A DNA stretch of 35,636 bases, taken from Dehalococcoidia bacterium (GTDB taxonomy: Bacteria > Chloroflexota > Dehalococcoidia > Lucifugimonadales > Lucifugimonadaceae). Below, piece by piece: positions 1 through 7,368 of this stretch. The position numbers and the translations under genes are program-made. Under the pieces are notes generated by a model, which was not told where the DNA came from, did not search any database, and saw only the letters and a program-made list of their open reading frames with translations. Position 1 is the stretch's first letter. The number at the start of each line of letters is the position of its first letter. The stretch covers positions 1-35,636 of the forward strand of contig JANQEF010000145.1 in NCBI GenBank assembly GCA_028278465.1, in the 5' to 3' direction.

Positions 1-317
1 CCGAACGCGCCGCAGATCGCCTCTACCATCGGGATCTGCTCGTGCAGCTCTGGATCGGTCGGAGGCCGCTGCGCCTTGTACTGCTCGAACATCTCGTCAC
101 GGAAGGTGGGCGCGCTGGTGTCGAAGGTCAGCACAACGTGCGTCGGCTTCTGTTCGCGGAGCGTGCGCAGGAAGGTGGTTAGCCAACCATAGGCACCACG
201 CGTGTCCTGGCCGGAAGATGTGCTCAGCCGCTCAGGGATGGCGAACCACGCCCGGAACACCATCGAGTGGCCGTCCATCACGAGGAGCAGAGGCTTCTTT
301 GTTGAACTGGAGGGCAT
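1..317 (-). CDS. polA: DNA polymerase I, N-terminal fragment (5'-3' exonuclease domain)
   Basis: Only the first 105 codons lie in the window; the gene runs off the left edge. Pol I fills gaps and removes primers during replication and repair, and this part is the 5' nuclease domain. The translation starts MPSSSTKKPLLLVMDGHSM, matching the family's opening strand with the metal-binding Asp (VMDGHS). It continues with a Phe-Arg-Ala segment, THVVLTFDTSAPTFRDE (the FD..PTFR motif of the FEN/PIN-like fold) and YKAQRPPTDPEL (the YK..R.P.P motif of Pol I exonucleases). The ATG at 317 is the natural start because it sits just before the first beta strand. A stand-alone 5' nuclease cannot be excluded from this fragment. 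Confidence 0.88.
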   Translation of the reverse strand, partial: MPSSSTKKPLLLVMDGHSMVFRAWFAIPERLSTSSGQDTRGAYGWLTTFLRTLREQKPTHVVLTFDTSAPTFRDEMFEQYKAQRPPTDPELHEQIPMVEAICGAF

Positions 318-393
318 GTTTCCGGCGATCTACCTTCACCGCTGGTCGTAGAGTTCGCCGATTATAGCTGCCGACGTATCTCGCTATCGTCTA

Positions 394-423
394 TTGACGA
401 TATACCTAGGATACCTATATATT
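394..423 (+). promoter_or_regulatory. Candidate sigma-70 promoter of padR-arsM
   Basis: A -35-like TTGACG (394-399) and a -10-like TATATT (418-423) are separated by 18 bases in an AT-rich stretch that contrasts with the GC-rich surroundings. The predicted start of transcription is about 10 bases before the padR start codon, so the leader would be very short. Confidence 0.6.
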
Positions 424-438
424 ACTAAGCGAGGTATC
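402..438. promoter_or_regulatory. Operator-like repeats over the padR promoter and ribosome binding site
   Basis: ATACCTA occurs twice as a direct repeat (402-408 and 411-417), nine bases apart. GATACCT (410-416) is also mirrored by AGGTATC (432-438) across 15 bases. The repeats cover the spacer and -10 region, and the downstream half overlaps the GAGG ribosome binding site (431-434). This is the layout expected of an autoregulatory binding site for the adjacent PadR-type repressor. Binding is inferred. Confidence 0.5.
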
Positions 439-439
439 T

Positions 440-862
440 ATGGTCACGACTTCACACCAGATGACAGAGACGGCCTACTGGCAGTCGCTGAACAGGAAGA
501 GCCTGCTGCGCTTCTTCCTGTTCTCGGCGCTGGCTGAGCGGCCGATGCACGGATACGAGCTCGCGGACGCCGTCTCGGTGTGCTGCGACGGTGTGCGGCC
601 GACCGATGCCATGATCTACCCGACCCTCAAGGAGCTGGAGAAGAACGGCTACATCGTCTGCGAGATGGAGTCGACCGGTGAGCGCAAGCGGAAGGTCTGC
701 TCGCTGACGGACAAGGGTCGGACGGCGTTCAGGTCGGCTGCGCAGGCTTGGACGCAGGCGCTGCCGCAGATCGAGTCCGCTATCCATTCGGCCGGAGTGA
801 CCGAGTGCTGCGACACTCGGGAGCAGTGGCAAGAGATCGATATGAAAGGCGTTGCGAGATGA
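440..862 (+). CDS. PadR-family transcriptional regulator, probable arsenic sensor
   Basis: A 140-residue winged-helix regulator. Residues 20-95 carry the PadR pattern: RPMHGYELADAV, then a recognition region ending YPTLKELEKNGYI, a basic wing (GERKRKVC) and SLTDKGR. PadR proteins bind DNA as dimers, usually as repressors. Cysteines are unusually frequent: C48-C49 just before the recognition helix, C74, C87, and C123-C124 near the C-terminus. Vicinal cysteines are typical As(III) ligands, and the gene overlaps arsM by four bases (ATGA), so arsenite-triggered derepression is the likely function. GAGG at 431-434 supports the ATG start at 440. The inducer is inferred from the neighbour and the cysteines, not shown. 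Confidence 0.85.
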   Translation: MVTTSHQMTETAYWQSLNRKSLLRFFLFSALAERPMHGYELADAVSVCCDGVRPTDAMIYPTLKELEKNGYIVCEMESTGERKRKVCSLTDKGRTAFRSAAQAWTQALPQIESAIHSAGVTECCDTREQWQEIDMKGVAR

Positions 863-1701
863 AGTCTTTGGACGATGTCCAGGTCATTCAGAGTGGCTCG
901 ACCGGCTGCGGCGGAGGCAACTGCGGCTGCGGCGGAGATGCATCGGTACTGCAGTCGACCGATCTGACCGGCGCCATCCAGGAGCGGTACAGCGAGGTCG
1001 CAAGGCGTGGCGCAGAGAACGAGGTGATCGACACCTCATGCTGCAGCAATGCCACGGCGCTCTACTCGGAGTCGAGCCTTCAGAACGTCACGCCAGAGGC
1101 GGCCGGAGCTTCGGCAGGCTGCGGAAACCCGGTCGGCATCGCCGAGGTGAAGCCGGGAGAGACGGTGCTGGACCTCGGGAGCGGCGGTGGTATCGACTGC
1201 TTCCTTGCGGCGCAGGCGACGGGCGAAGAGGGCCACGTGTATGGCGTGGATATGACTCACGAGATGCTTAAGCTTGCTCGTTCGAACGCCGAGAAGCTGG
1301 ACGCGCAGAACGTCACGTTTCTGCTTGGCAAGATCGAGGCGGTCCCGCTGCCTGACGAAGCGGTCGACCTGGTGATCTCGAACTGCGTGATCGCGCTAGC
1401 GCCGGACAAGCAGCTGGTCTTCGATGAGATCTACCGCGTGCTGAAGCCCGGCGGCAGGTTCGTGGTCTCGGACATCGTCTCAACTACTGAGCTTCCAGAG
1501 GACGCGCGGCAGGATATGGCTGAATGGGTGGCGTGCATCGGCGGCGCCGATCTGCAGTCTCGCTACATGGATCGGATCGCAGGCACCGGCTTCGAACAGA
1601 CAGAGGTCGTGGCGGAGGAGCAGTTCAGCTCAGACAACAGCGAAGATCAGTGGCGCGCATCGCTGCGCAGCGTGACGGTGAGGGCGTTCAAGCCGGCCTA
1701 A
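859..1701 (+). CDS. arsM: Arsenite S-adenosylmethionine methyltransferase
   Basis: This 280-residue protein should methylate As(III) with S-adenosylmethionine in the cytoplasm, giving methylated, often volatile arsenicals. The SAM-binding motif LDLGSGGGIDC lies at 104-114, with DM at the end of beta 2 (131-132). The family cysteines are all visible: C61/C62, C88 in GCGNP, C176 in SNCVIAL, and C226 in WVACIGGA. The N-terminus has an extra CGGGNCGCGG stretch (C17, C22, C24) that could bind metal or arsenic. The start at 859 was chosen over an in-frame upstream start because it gives the usual length and the four-base overlap with padR. The gene is translationally coupled to its probable regulator. 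Confidence 0.93.
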   Translation: MKSLDDVQVIQSGSTGCGGGNCGCGGDASVLQSTDLTGAIQERYSEVARRGAENEVIDTSCCSNATALYSESSLQNVTPEAAGASAGCGNPVGIAEVKPGETVLDLGSGGGIDCFLAAQATGEEGHVYGVDMTHEMLKLARSNAEKLDAQNVTFLLGKIEAVPLPDEAVDLVISNCVIALAPDKQLVFDEIYRVLKPGGRFVVSDIVSTTELPEDARQDMAEWVACIGGADLQSRYMDRIAGTGFEQTEVVAEEQFSSDNSEDQWRASLRSVTVRAFKPA

Positions 1702-1731
1702 ACAGCGTTAACGGCCCAGCTAGTCCGGCTT
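1690..1731. terminator. Weak candidate bidirectional terminator between convergent genes
   Basis: AAGCCGG (1690-1696) is complementary to CCGGCTT (1725-1731), and a second GGCC/GGCC pair lies inside. The element spans both stop codons of the convergent arsM and methyltransferase genes. There is no T-tract on either side, so termination is uncertain. Confidence 0.25.
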
Positions 1732-2406
1732 CCAGGCCGTGATGTACGACATCGGCCCGCCTCGGAGCAGCCGCCATGAGGTGTCGGGATGCATGGGCGT
1801 GCTGAGTGATACGGCTTTCATGCCCGCTCGCAGCACCGCTCGACGGGCGTGGAACATCCGCAGGTGCAGCACCTCCTGTTCGGAGCCACCTGAGAGCGGT
1901 CTCCGCGCCCAACCTCTCCACCATGTGACGCCCGGCGGAGCGAAGGGCAACCTGCTCATGCGGCCGAACCACAACATCGCCGCGCAGCCCGGCTTCAGCA
2001 CGCGGCTGATCTCCAACACGAGCGACTCGAAGGCGGCAAGGTCCGGAAGCCGGATGATCCCGTTCAGTGAGTAGATGAAGTCCAGCGACTCGTCTTCGAA
2101 CGGAAGCAGCCGGTTCTCGTTCGCCTGCTCAAACCGAACGTCGGCGGAACAGGCACGCGTTTCCTCGGCTGCTGTGGCTTCGTCGTCAACGTCGTCCAGG
2201 CCAACACCTGTGACACTGCCGAAGAAGCTCGCTGCCGCACAGAGCAACCGTCCATCGCCGAAGCCGATCTCGGCAGCCTGGGCAGTACTCGGCTTCCGAA
2301 TGAGACGCTCGATCGTTGGCGTGATGATCCGCCCGGAGAACTCCCAGAACGCGGCGTGACTATCTCTGTTCATGGGTTGAAATGCACCCAGCGGACTCGA
2401 CCCCAT
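1720..2406 (-). CDS. Class I SAM-dependent methyltransferase, substrate unknown
   Basis: A 228-residue protein with a Rossmann-like methyltransferase core. Motif I is EIGFGDGRLL (46-55), acidic residues follow beta 2 (D71-D72), LPFEDESLDFIYS (101-113) fits the post-beta-4 segment, and ISRVLKPG (133-140) matches the methyltransferase-11 type helix. The C-terminal third (W-rich, then MSYITAWKP) is not recognised. The gene begins six bases after the SDR gene ends, so the two are probably co-transcribed. An AGGG just upstream supports the ATG at 2406; an in-frame ATG at 2373 is an alternative. It is not an ArsM, since it lacks the CGNP and SNC cysteine motifs. The substrate cannot be named. Confidence 0.75.
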   Translation of the reverse strand: MGSSPLGAFQPMNRDSHAAFWEFSGRIITPTIERLIRKPSTAQAAEIGFGDGRLLCAAASFFGSVTGVGLDDVDDEATAAEETRACSADVRFEQANENRLLPFEDESLDFIYSLNGIIRLPDLAAFESLVLEISRVLKPGCAAMLWFGRMSRLPFAPPGVTWWRGWARRPLSGGSEQEVLHLRMFHARRAVLRAGMKAVSLSTPMHPDTSWRLLRGGPMSYITAWKPD

Positions 2407-2412
2407 GGCGCC

Positions 2413-3192
2413 CTACCAGACGCTGTAACCGCCATCGACCGGGATCGCTGTGCCAGTAACGAAATCGGAAGCACTGCTCGCCAGAAACACGGCGGTGCCG
2501 CCGAGGTCCACCGGCTCTCCCCATCGGCCGGCGGGCGTCCTGCCGACGATCATGGCGTAGCGATCCGGGAACGCCTCTTTGAACTGGTTCGTCATCTCGG
2601 TGACTATCCAGCCGGGCAGGACGGCGTTCACCTGCACGTTGTCCTTTGCCCACGCCACGGCACAGCTCTTCGTGTACTGCACTACGCCGCCCTTGCTCGC
2701 CGCGTACGCCGGAGCGTAAGCCGTCCCAAAGATCGACATCATCGACCCGATGTTGATGATCTTGCCGCGGCCTCGCTCCTTCATGTGCGGGAACGCAACC
2801 GATGTCGCGGTGTGGATGCTGGTCAGGTTGACGTCGATGACATGTTGCCAGTCCTCGTCTGAGAGCAGGTGAGGCTCGTCAGCCCGCCTGTTGACGCCGG
2901 CGTTGTTGACGAGGATGTCGAGGCCGCCGAACTCACTGACGATCTCTCCGACCGCTGCCTCCACTGCGCCGCGATCGGTGACATCGCAGTTCAGCGACTG
3001 CACCCTGCCGGAGCCCGCGACCTCTTCCAGTTCCGCCAGCGCAGAATCGAGCTTCGCCTGGCTGCGTCCGATGATGGCAACCGCGGCGCCGTGCTGAACA
3101 AAGGCCTTCGCCATTCCCAGGCCGATGCCACCGTTGCCGCCGGTCACGCACGCCACCCTTCCGGACAGGTCGAACAAACCGTTTTCGGCCAT
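2413..3192 (-). CDS. Short-chain dehydrogenase/reductase
   Basis: A 259-residue classical SDR. It has the cofactor motif TGGNGGIG (17-24), NNAG (96-99), N122, and the catalytic triad S150, Y163 and K167 in YAASK. R43 after beta 2 and D70 in the NCDVTD segment fit a FabG or gluconate 5-dehydrogenase-like enzyme; no acidic residue is obvious at the NAD-selecting position, so NADP may be preferred. The C-terminus (PVDGGYSVW) is typical of the family. It is the first gene of a two-gene minus-strand unit with the methyltransferase and is divergent from the CoA-transferase. The substrate is not evident; annotation as 3-oxoacyl-ACP reductase would be over-specific. Confidence 0.9.
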   Translation of the reverse strand: MAENGLFDLSGRVACVTGGNGGIGLGMAKAFVQHGAAVAIIGRSQAKLDSALAELEEVAGSGRVQSLNCDVTDRGAVEAAVGEIVSEFGGLDILVNNAGVNRRADEPHLLSDEDWQHVIDVNLTSIHTATSVAFPHMKERGRGKIINIGSMMSIFGTAYAPAYAASKGGVVQYTKSCAVAWAKDNVQVNAVLPGWIVTEMTNQFKEAFPDRYAMIVGRTPAGRWGEPVDLGGTAVFLASSASDFVTGTAIPVDGGYSVW

Positions 3193-3351
3193 GAGCTACT
3201 CCGTGACTGCTGCGTCGAGTGACGTGAACGCCGTTGCGCCGGCCGGGATTATCTCAGATTCGGCTCGGTCCGCCGGAATCTCGCCTAAAATGCCCGCAGC
3301 AACCCACGATTGGACCGCGGCCAGCCGCGTCCGCCCGCCACAGGACGGCAC

Positions 3352-4581
3352 ATGGAACTACCGATTGCGCCCGGAACGCCCGAAGCTCTCAAGGGCATGA
3401 AGGTTCTTGACTGCAGCCAGATCCTGGCCGGCCCGTTCTGCAGCATGCTGCTTGCCGACATGGGCGCGGACGTCGTGAAGATAGAGAAGCCGACGGGCGG
3501 TGACGACACCCGGCGCATGGGTCCGCCGTTCATCGGCGGCGAGTCCGCCGCCTTCATGGCCATGAACCGCAACAAGCGGAGCGCGGTGCTGAATTTCAAG
3601 GAGCCCGCTGGCGTCGAGGCGATGAAACGGCTGGTCAAAGACGCCGATGTGGTGATCGAGAACTACCGCTCGGGCGTGATGGAGCGCCTGGGCCTCGACT
3701 ACAAGACGCTTTCGGAGATCAGGCCAGAGTTGATCTACTGCTCGATCTCCGGCTTCGGCAGGACAGGGCCTTATGCGAAGCGGGCAGGTTTTGACCTCGT
3801 TGCGCAGGGCATGAGCGGCCTCATGAGCTTCACCGGCGTGCCCGGGTCGCCGCCGGTCAAGGTTGGCGTCCCGATGGCCGACATGAACGCCGGGATGTTC
3901 GCCACTTACGGGATCCTGTCCGCCTACATCAACCGGCTCAAGACGGGCAAAGGACAGTACCTGGAGGTGTCGCTGGTCGAGGCGGCGTTGGCCTACACCG
4001 TGTGGGAGTCGAGCAGCTTCTTTGCCACAGACATCGTGCCGGGACCGCTTGGCTCGGCGCACCGGCTGTCCGCGCCGTACCAGGCTCTGCAGACCGCCGA
4101 CGGCTTCATCAACATCGGTGCGCCGAACCAGTCGAACTTCGAGCGGCTGTGCAGGGCGATAGGCCGTGAAGAGCTGATCGAAAAGGACGAATACAAAGAC
4201 AACGCCAGCCGGCTGGCGCATCGCGAAGAGCTTGAAAAGGACCTGGAAGACACGTTCACGCAACACCCGCGCAGCCACTGGCTGGATGTCCTCGAAAGAG
4301 AGGGCGTCCCGGCGGGTCCGATACTCGACATGGGCGAGGTGTGGTCAGACCCTCAGCTGATCGACCGCGGCATGGACGCGACAGTTGATCACCCAACAGC
4401 AGGCGAGGTGCACAACATCGGGCTCGCGGCGAAGCTGTACGGCACGCCGGGCAAGATCTACGGACCGTCGCCGCTTCTTGGCGAGCACACGGAAGAGGTG
4501 CTGCAAGAGGCCGGATACGGCGCCGACGAGATCGCCAAGCTCACAGCTTCCGGCGCGGCGAGCGCCGGCAAGACCAGCTAA
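3352..4581 (+). CDS. Family III CoA-transferase (CaiB/BaiF type)
   Basis: A 409-residue enzyme of the formyl-CoA/carnitinyl-CoA transferase family, which moves CoA between carboxylic acids in the cytoplasm. It shows the N-terminal LAGPFCSMLLADMGADVVKIE segment (about 25-45), NRNKRS (72-77), ENYRSGVMERLGL and ISGFGRTGPY. D177 in the VPMADMNAG motif matches the catalytic Asp that forms acyl-enzyme anhydrides. The start at 3352 is preferred over an in-frame ATG at 3310 because AGGA lies six bases before it and homologous sequence begins soon after. It stands alone, divergent from the SDR gene. The acids used are unknown; such genes are often amplified in heterotrophs that degrade aromatic, carnitine-like or recalcitrant organic acids. 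Confidence 0.93.
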   Translation: MELPIAPGTPEALKGMKVLDCSQILAGPFCSMLLADMGADVVKIEKPTGGDDTRRMGPPFIGGESAAFMAMNRNKRSAVLNFKEPAGVEAMKRLVKDADVVIENYRSGVMERLGLDYKTLSEIRPELIYCSISGFGRTGPYAKRAGFDLVAQGMSGLMSFTGVPGSPPVKVGVPMADMNAGMFATYGILSAYINRLKTGKGQYLEVSLVEAALAYTVWESSSFFATDIVPGPLGSAHRLSAPYQALQTADGFINIGAPNQSNFERLCRAIGREELIEKDEYKDNASRLAHREELEKDLEDTFTQHPRSHWLDVLEREGVPAGPILDMGEVWSDPQLIDRGMDATVDHPTAGEVHNIGLAAKLYGTPGKIYGPSPLLGEHTEEVLQEAGYGADEIAKLTASGAASAGKTS

Positions 4582-4585
4582 CTGC

Positions 4586-4843
4586 CTATCGTGACCGTCG
4601 ACGCGTCCCTCCGGCTCGCTTCCGTTTACGGCCTGAGCGCCACGACAGGTAGATCAGCCCGAGGATGATGACACCGATGCCGCCGAAGATGGCGAGTTCA
4701 TCGAAGCCAGCGACGCCCGCGCCGTGAAGCAGCACCGAAGGCAAGACGCCGACCGATAGCATCGCGCCACCACCGTGCAGGCTCGCCCCTTCTCCGATGA
4801 CCTGTTCAGATCTGCCGGTCCGTTTTCGCAGATTCAGCTTCAT
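4586..4843 (-). CDS. Small single-pass membrane protein, unknown function
   Basis: An 85-residue protein with one clear membrane segment (about 50-68, FGGIGVIILGLIYLSW) followed by a very basic tail (RSGRKRKRAGGTRRRSR). By the positive-inside rule, the N-terminus would face outside. Its first ATG overlaps the stop of the cupredoxin-like gene by four bases (ATGA), so the two are translationally coupled. No family is recognised. Its position suggests a membrane partner or anchor for the secreted metal-binding candidates upstream. Confidence 0.6.
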   Translation of the reverse strand: MKLNLRKRTGRSEQVIGEGASLHGGGAMLSVGVLPSVLLHGAGVAGFDELAIFGGIGVIILGLIYLSWRSGRKRKRAGGTRRRSR

Positions 4844-5838
4844 GCCTTCCGCCTCGCGACCATCAAGCCGTAGCCGCCGATCCCTGCTCCAGCAAGGCCA
4901 AGCACGACCCCGATGATGCCGATGATCAGCGCAGTCGACGCCGCGCCGTCTGCGTCGTCCGCTAGCTGTCCTGTAGACGCCAGGTCGGACTGTACGCCCT
5001 CCAGCGCGCTCTGCAACTCCCTCGACTCCCGCAGCTCGATCGGGAACTGAATCGTCCTCGAAGGCACCACTTCGTCGAACGTGTTCGGCCCTGAGGTGAA
5101 CGATTCGTCGAACGGCTCGCCGTCTATCTCGCCGAAGAACCTGAAGGTGTATGCGCCCGGCGCGGTCGGGATGAAGTCGGCCAGATATGCGCCGGGGTCG
5201 TCGACCAGCGGACGCAGGTCCATCGTGCGCTGCTCACCTGTCGGCACATGCGTCACTTCGACCTGCAGCGCCGCCGACGCACCTGTGACCGGCTCTCCGG
5301 AGACGTGTCCGGCGCCACCTTCGTGCGAGTGACCGTCACCTTCATCATGCAACCCACTGATGACCGTCATTACGGCGTCGGGTGAGGTGTTCATGAACAT
5401 CACCGTGGTGCCGGGCTGTACCGCCAGTTCCGATGGCGAAAAGCCGCTGTCGAACTGCACCATCACCGTGCCCGACATCTCGGCGCCGTGCGCGACGGTG
5501 ACCGTTCCGGACTCACCGGTCAGGTGATCGTGAAACGGGATCTCGAGGTCGTTGAGCCGCTCGCCGAACTCGAACTCGTAGCTGCCTTCCGCCTCAACGG
5601 TCCCAGATGCGAAAAGCGCGCCGTGGGTCATGATGTCCACAGTTGGACGGGTGATCTTGATGAATGCGCCGTTTGGCTGCGCCTCGAACGCCGGCTCGTT
5701 GAGGAAGCCCACCTCCAGCTCAAAGTCGCCGACCTCGCGGTCTTCGTGCGCGTTCACAGCCAGCTGCAGGCTCAGCAGAACTGCGAGGGCGGCAATGACT
5801 GGAACGAATCTACGGAAAGCTATTTGGGATCTGTACAT
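4840..5838 (-). CDS. Exported His-rich protein with cupredoxin-like segments
   Basis: A 332-residue protein with a signal peptide (hydrophobic 11-29, likely cleavage after AVNA at 30), an extracytoplasmic region, and a C-terminal membrane helix (302-326) with a short basic end. Residues 38-64 and about 182-265 look like two parts of one beta-rich domain (EVGFLNEPAFEAQPNG, then LQVEVTHVPTGE, APGAYTFRFFG, FTSGPNTFD). Between them, residues 70-116 resemble the second half of a cupredoxin (FASGTVEAEGSYEF, IPFHDHLTGESGTVTV). Residues 122-162 resemble a first half (FSPSELAVQPGTTVMFMN). The His cluster (H164, H170, H172, H178), H103 and H105 could bind Cu or Zn. The blue-copper Cys is missing. AGGAG lies eight bases before the ATG. 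The role is inferred to be metal binding or delivery. Confidence 0.65.
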   Translation of the reverse strand: MYRSQIAFRRFVPVIAALAVLLSLQLAVNAHEDREVGDFELEVGFLNEPAFEAQPNGAFIKITRPTVDIMTHGALFASGTVEAEGSYEFEFGERLNDLEIPFHDHLTGESGTVTVAHGAEMSGTVMVQFDSGFSPSELAVQPGTTVMFMNTSPDAVMTVISGLHDEGDGHSHEGGAGHVSGEPVTGASAALQVEVTHVPTGEQRTMDLRPLVDDPGAYLADFIPTAPGAYTFRFFGEIDGEPFDESFTSGPNTFDEVVPSRTIQFPIELRESRELQSALEGVQSDLASTGQLADDADGAASTALIIGIIGVVLGLAGAGIGGYGLMVARRKA

Positions 5839-5910
5839 CTCAGACTCCTGAACGGTGTGGATCGGGAGCGGCTGCGCGAGTGGGCGCGCCGCGTTCGATA
5901 CGGAAAACGC

Positions 5911-6321
5911 TCAGGAAAGTCGTGGCGGCTGATCGGGTACAGCCGAGAAGGGATCTGATCTATCCGTCTCAGCGACCTGCAACAGCGACGTAGTTGTGAG
6001 TTTCACGGCGCCGAACGAGGCGCCTGAAGCACCGCTGTGAACCGCCGACTGCGCAGAGTCCGAGTAGTGGCTGCCGGTGTTGACCACGTCGTGCTCAGAC
6101 TCGCCATCTGCCGCGTGGCTGTGGTTCGCGGCAGCCTCCGGCGTCAGGAAGACGTGCGAATGAGTCGGTGAAAGACTGTGTACGTCTTCGGAAATCGCTG
6201 GACCTGCGGACACCATGAGCAGAGACAGCACCGCCAGGATCGCAGTTGCGGAGAAGACGCGCTCGCGAAGCCTCGCAGAGTCGACGGCGATGTGGCAGAT
6301 GCGGTTCATCGTTCGGAACAT
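5911..6321 (-). CDS. Small exported His-rich protein, unknown function
   Basis: A 136-residue protein. The N-terminal region has arginines followed by a hydrophobic stretch (about 22-43, SATAILAVLSLLMVSAGPA), which fits a signal peptide or anchor. The mature part is rich in His, Ser and Asp (HSLSPTHSHVF, NHSHAADGESEHD, SHYSD) and ends with a Pro-rich tail (DQPPRLS). No domain is recognised. It lies 72 bases upstream of the cupredoxin-like gene on the same strand, so the three genes from here down probably form one operon. Metal binding outside the membrane is a reasonable guess. An in-frame ATG at 6309 is an alternative start. Confidence 0.55.
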   Translation of the reverse strand: MFRTMNRICHIAVDSARLRERVFSATAILAVLSLLMVSAGPAISEDVHSLSPTHSHVFLTPEAAANHSHAADGESEHDVVNTGSHYSDSAQSAVHSGASGASFGAVKLTTTSLLQVAETDRSDPFSAVPDQPPRLS

Positions 6322-6403
6322 GTCGAGAAAGAGTACGTATCGAAGGCGCAGTCAGACCTGATGCCGCATAGCGCTTGCGTGATGAAATCCCGCCTGAACC
6401 GGT

Positions 6404-7267
6404 CTAGTACTCGCCTTCCCGGGCGGGCCTGTAAGCAGTCTGGAGAGTCCGCAGATCGAACTCCTGCGGGCGCTCACCCATCGCGTACTCGTACAGCGCA
6501 GCCTTGAAGATGCCCTCGAGCGCCTGCACCACTGCCATGGCAAACCCGACGGTGATCAGGCCGACGACGATTCCGGCGACCGGCACGACCAGTCCGATCA
6601 GGAACGCAGGGATCGCCGCGATCAGGACCGCGATCACGTAGACGATGAAGAAGCCGAAGTTGGCGGTGATCTGTCTGCCCCACGTCTTGCGAACGAGACT
6701 CATCGAACGCCGGACGGCGCCGAACGGCCCCACGTTTTCAGAGACCAGGATCGGCACGACGAAGAAGGTCAGGAACTCCCAGACGCCGCCGACGATGTCG
6801 AGCAGTATGCGGCCGAAGGCGTTTCTCTGGTTGGCGCGCGCAAGCTGCAGGATCAGGCTCACGCTGGCGGTGATGATGGCCCAGCCGAGGATCGTGTGAA
6901 TGTGGGCCAGAGCATGGCTCAGCCCTGAGCTCACGTTGGGATCGCCGCCGCGCAGTCGCTCGAGCGCGGCAGAGACGAGCGCTGCGTTGAAGAAGATTGT
7001 CACGAAGTAGACAAGGAAGAAGGCGACGACGATCAGCACAACGTCGCCACCCTGCACCGACTCAGCCGCCTCTCCGGCGTTGGTCGCGGTGCTTTCAGAG
7101 AGCCGGTCAATGGCACCGGTAGCCGAACCGATGGCAAAGAGAAGGCCGATTACGATGGCGACACCGATCGCCGAGAACACCGGAAACCACAGTAGCTCCC
7201 GGTCCTTTTTCAGGACTCCCCAGCTCGTCTTCATCAGTTCGAACGTGTGACCGATGGTGCTGAACAT
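6404..7267 (-). CDS. DUF6159-type polytopic membrane protein
   Basis: A 287-residue integral membrane protein. The opening MFSTIGHTFELMKTSWGVLKKDRELLWFP matches the start of DUF6159 proteins, which have no established function. About six hydrophobic segments follow, including VFSAIGVAIVIGLLFAIG, DVVLIVVAFFLVYFVTIFF, ILGWAIITASVSLILQL, a segment near FLTFFVVPILV, and two C-terminal helices. The conserved block NVGPFGAVRRSMSLVRKTWG sits in a loop. The ATG at 7267 was chosen over the longer frame at 7315 because the family's conserved N-terminus starts there and a GAAAGAGAG stretch precedes it. It is divergent from the Gfo/Idh gene and appears monocistronic. Confidence 0.75.
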   Translation of the reverse strand: MFSTIGHTFELMKTSWGVLKKDRELLWFPVFSAIGVAIVIGLLFAIGSATGAIDRLSESTATNAGEAAESVQGGDVVLIVVAFFLVYFVTIFFNAALVSAALERLRGGDPNVSSGLSHALAHIHTILGWAIITASVSLILQLARANQRNAFGRILLDIVGGVWEFLTFFVVPILVSENVGPFGAVRRSMSLVRKTWGRQITANFGFFIVYVIAVLIAAIPAFLIGLVVPVAGIVVGLITVGFAMAVVQALEGIFKAALYEYAMGERPQEFDLRTLQTAYRPAREGEY

Positions 7268-7368
7268 TGCGCTCTCTTTCGTCCGTCGCCGAGCGGGTAC
7301 ATAATCGCACCGCACGCCACTGGCTTACTTGAACTCAATTCTACAGACGTGCGGAAAAACTCACATAT

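Noticed and set aside
3286..3291. TAAAAT before the CoA-transferase considered as a -10 element
   Set aside because: No reasonable -35 sequence lies 16-18 bases upstream, so the hexamer alone is not enough.
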